A stretch of 7,616 nt of DNA, taken from positions 1 to 7,616 of the forward strand of contig CANHNT010000090.1 of the NCBI GenBank assembly GCA_947461985.1, in the 5' to 3' direction. Origin of the DNA: Bacteroidota bacterium (GTDB lineage: Bacteria; Bacteroidota; Bacteroidia; Chitinophagales; Chitinophagaceae). The position numbers and the translations under genes are program-made. Below, piece by piece: positions 5,838-7,616 of this stretch (within the stretch, counting starts at the first letter, position 1; each line of letters begins with the position of its first letter). Under the pieces are notes generated by a model. That model saw nothing but the letters and a program-made list of their open reading frames with translations. It ran no database searches and was not told the origin of the DNA.

Positions 5838-6866
5838 ATGGAAGAAAAAAGAACAGAAATTGCATCATTAGGAGAATTTGGTTTGATAGAACATTTAACG
5901 CGTGATAATGAAACCAAAAATGCCAGTACGTTATTAAGCATTGGTGATGATGCTGCTGTGATTGATACATTCGGTAAACAAATGGTCATTAGTACCGATA
6001 TGTTAGTAGAAGGAGTTCATTTTGATTTGATGTATATGCCGTTGAAACATTTAGGCTATAAGGCAGTAATCGTCAATCTTTCCGATATTTATGCAATGAA
6101 TGCGGAGCCAACTCAAATTACTTTAAGCATTGCTATTTCCAATCGATTTAGTGTGGAAGCCTTGGATGAATTTTATGAAGGTGTAAACTTAGCTTGTGAG
6201 CGCTATGGAGTAGATTTAATTGGTGGCGATACAACCTCTTCACAAAAAGGATTGGTAATCAGCATTACAGCTATTGGCGAAGTCGAAGAAAATAAATTTG
6301 TGACTAGAAGTGGAGCAAAAGAGGGCGATTTAATATGTGTAACAGGCGATTTGGGAGCTTCCTACATGGGGTTGCTTTTATTGGAACGAGAAAAGAAAAT
6401 TTATTTAGAAAACCCGGGCGTTCAACCCGATTTGGAAAACCAAAAATATGTTTTGGAACGTTTTATGAAGCCTGAAGCAGGTAAAAAAATGGTTCATTGG
6501 ATGAAAGAAAATAACTTAATGCCTACTGCCATGATTGATATCAGCGATGGTTTAAGTTCTGAAATTTTACATATTTGCAAACAAAGCGAATTGGGTTGCA
6601 TTATTTATGAAGATAAATTGCCTATTCATGAAGAAACCAAGCTGAACGCACAAAAATTTGGCATTGCCTCCACAACAGCAGCTTTGAATGGTGGAGAAGA
6701 TTATGAATTGCTCTTTACGATTTCGCCTACTGAGTTTGAAAAGGTGAAAGATTGTGAATTATTGAATATCATTGGGCACATGACAGATAGCAGCGAAGGG
6801 CGCAAGTTTTTAACCAATAGCAATGTAAAAATTGATATTTCTGCACAAGGTTGGAAGCATATTTAA
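5838..6866 (+). CDS. thiL: thiamine-monophosphate kinase ThiL
   Basis: Phosphorylates thiamine monophosphate with ATP to thiamine pyrophosphate, the last step of cofactor synthesis, in the cytoplasm. The 342-aa protein has the AIRS/PurM-like two-domain fold. Metal and nucleotide residues are seen in G36-D-D38, T53-D54-MLVEGVHF, NLSD83IYAMNAEP, G129-G-D131-TTSS, the VTGDLG turn (~168-173), D234-I-S-D237-G and G285-G-E-D288-YE. These are the standard ThiL signatures and all are intact. The start is the ATG at 5838: the frame stays open back to a TTG at 5817, but that TTG is the end of the -7 promoter box, and the extra seven residues are not family-like. No other thiamine genes are in the window. 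The EGF-lipoprotein genes follow after 78 bp with their own promoter. Confidence 0.96.
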   Translation: MEEKRTEIASLGEFGLIEHLTRDNETKNASTLLSIGDDAAVIDTFGKQMVISTDMLVEGVHFDLMYMPLKHLGYKAVIVNLSDIYAMNAEPTQITLSIAISNRFSVEALDEFYEGVNLACERYGVDLIGGDTTSSQKGLVISITAIGEVEENKFVTRSGAKEGDLICVTGDLGASYMGLLLLEREKKIYLENPGVQPDLENQKYVLERFMKPEAGKKMVHWMKENNLMPTAMIDISDGLSSEILHICKQSELGCIIYEDKLPIHEETKLNAQKFGIASTTAALNGGEDYELLFTISPTEFEKVKDCELLNIIGHMTDSSEGRKFLTNSNVKIDISAQGWKHI

Positions 6867-6895
6867 ACCACAAAAAAATTATTATTAACATTTAA

Positions 6896-6926
6896 TTTCA
6901 TTAATGAACATTTTTAAGTAAGTTTG
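6896..6926 (+). promoter_or_regulatory. promoter of the EGF-lipoprotein genes, with an internal palindrome
   Basis: TAAGTTTG (6919-6926) matches TAnnTTTG fully and ends 18 nt before the ATG at 6945. TTTC (6896-6899), 19 bp upstream, is one base off the -33 TTTG. The perfect 12-bp palindrome TTCATTAATGAA (6897-6908) overlaps the -33 side of the spacer and could be an operator, although it is AT-rich. Confidence 0.6.
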
Positions 6927-6944
6927 TTATTCATTCTTGTAACT

Positions 6945-7451
6945 ATGAGAAGATTTAAGATTATTGTAAGTACATCTATATTGTTTTTTACAATGGCATT
7001 TGCTGTTGTTTTTAATGCTTGTACAAAAGATTCATGTGCTGATTTAATTTGCAAAAACAATGGTGTTTGCAGAGATGGTCGATGTAAATGCGGATTAGGC
7101 TATGAAGGCGTAAATTGCGAGTATAAAATGTATGAAAAATTTGTAGGCACTTGGGATGGGTCGTACCGTTGTAATGGACTTGCGCCAGATTTTATTACGA
7201 ATATCATTGCCCCTGGCGAAAAGCCCAATGCCATAGTAATTTATGATATTTTTAATCAAGGAACGGCTATTAACGCAACCGTAGATTTAGAAAAAATATT
7301 GATAGAAACACAAGTTGTAGGAGATAATACGTTTTCAGGAAATGGTCGAATTGAAGGGAAATACATTACTGTTTTTATTGAACAAAAAAATGTAATCACA
7401 GGGCAAGTAAACTCATGTGTTTACAATGCTACAAAATTTACTCAACCTTAA
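6945..7451 (+). CDS. small exported lipoprotein with one EGF-like domain
   Basis: A 168-aa predicted lipoprotein of unknown function. Residues 1-26 are a signal peptide: basic MRRFK, a hydrophobic core and FNAC, with C26 the lipidation site. Residues 31-58 are a single EGF-like module with six cysteines (C31, C36, C42, C47, C49, C58) and the typical NNGVC and GYEGVNC segments, which implies oxidised folding outside the cytoplasm. Residues ~62-168 are probably a beta-rich domain starting FVGTWDG, with two more cysteines (C76, C158) that could pair. The start is the ATG at 6945; the in-frame TTG at 6924 lies inside the -7 box. The next gene, 10 nt after the stop, is a paralogue. Surface binding or structural roles are guesses. 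Confidence 0.85.
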   Translation: MRRFKIIVSTSILFFTMAFAVVFNACTKDSCADLICKNNGVCRDGRCKCGLGYEGVNCEYKMYEKFVGTWDGSYRCNGLAPDFITNIIAPGEKPNAIVIYDIFNQGTAINATVDLEKILIETQVVGDNTFSGNGRIEGKYITVFIEQKNVITGQVNSCVYNATKFTQP

Positions 7452-7461
7452 ACGTTTATTC

Positions 7462-7616
7462 ATGAAAAAAATAATTTTTCTTACTATATTTTCTGTTATT
7501 GCAGTATTTGGATTATCGCTTTACATGAGTTCATGCAGCCAAGATGTTTGCAAAACACGAAATGTAATTTGTAATAATGGGGGCACTTGTAAAGATGGAG
7601 ATTGCGTATGTGCTTC
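7462..7616 (+). CDS. second EGF-like lipoprotein, N-terminal part (runs off the window)
   Basis: The frame opens at ATG 7462 and stays open for 51 complete codons to the window edge. Residues 1-25 are a lipoprotein signal: MKKII, a hydrophobic core and MSSC, with C25 lipidated. Then comes the first part of an EGF-like module with C30, C37, C43, C48 and C50 and an NNGGTC segment. The layout copies the gene before it, though the first Cys-Cys interval is longer (6 versus 4 residues between). It sits 10 nt after the preceding stop with no promoter or terminator between, so the two are a tandem paralogous pair in one operon. The C-terminal domain lies outside the window. Confidence 0.82.
   Translation, partial: MKKIIFLTIFSVIAVFGLSLYMSSCSQDVCKTRNVICNNGGTCKDGDCVCA

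Noticed and set aside
1..7616. A defence system, CRISPR array, prophage or transposon
   Set aside because: No repeat-spacer pattern, integrase, transposase, terminal inverted repeats or nuclease/toxin gene is visible; the genes are mostly recognisable metabolic, signalling or envelope types.

Overview
The window looks like an ordinary chromosomal segment of a member of the Bacteroidota, probably a Chitinophagia, Sphingobacteriia or Flavobacteriia-type organism. The DNA is clearly AT-rich, and no Shine-Dalgarno sequences stand out. Several genes are preceded by the Bacteroidota-type -7 box TAnnTTTG. The gene types also fit this phylum: a LytS/LytTR pair, lipoproteins with signal peptidase II signals, and small EGF-like lipoproteins. 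The assignment rests on these traits, not on a database search.

Layout: (1) 2-1119, plus strand, is the 3' end of a LytS-type sensor histidine kinase followed by its LytTR response regulator, making a two-component operon. (2) 1120-1388 is a 269-bp gap with no gene, holding a candidate promoter at its end. (3) 1389-2678, plus strand, is a proline (Xaa-Pro) aminopeptidase that converges on paaA; two hairpin terminators lie between them. (4) 2794-5674, minus strand, has three genes, in transcription order a GT2-like glycosyltransferase, a class D beta-lactamase-like lipoprotein and paaA (phenylacetyl-CoA epoxidase subunit A). Each has its own candidate -7 box, so they need not form an operon. 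(5) 5838-7616, plus strand, is thiL (thiamine-monophosphate kinase), then two tandem EGF-domain lipoproteins, the second cut by the window edge.

The genes do not form one pathway: signalling, peptide turnover, aromatic degradation, a beta-lactam-related enzyme, glycosylation, thiamine cofactor synthesis and small surface lipoproteins sit side by side. I see no mobile element, CRISPR array, RNA gene, toxin-antitoxin pair or defence system.

The points most worth a second look are non-coding or local. The glycosyltransferase and beta-lactamase-like genes share a start-proximal architecture: a -7 box only 4 nt before the ATG, backed by a degenerate 7-bp repeat array in the same register relative to the start codon. 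The class D enzyme has glutamate where the family's S-x-V motif normally has valine. paaA is an orphan within this window. An imperfect inverted repeat lies between the divergent glycosyltransferase and thiL genes. For three genes the longest open frame overstates the 5' end: thiL and the first EGF gene (where a TTG inside the -7 box imitates a start) and the beta-lactamase-like gene (where the extension is translated repeat).
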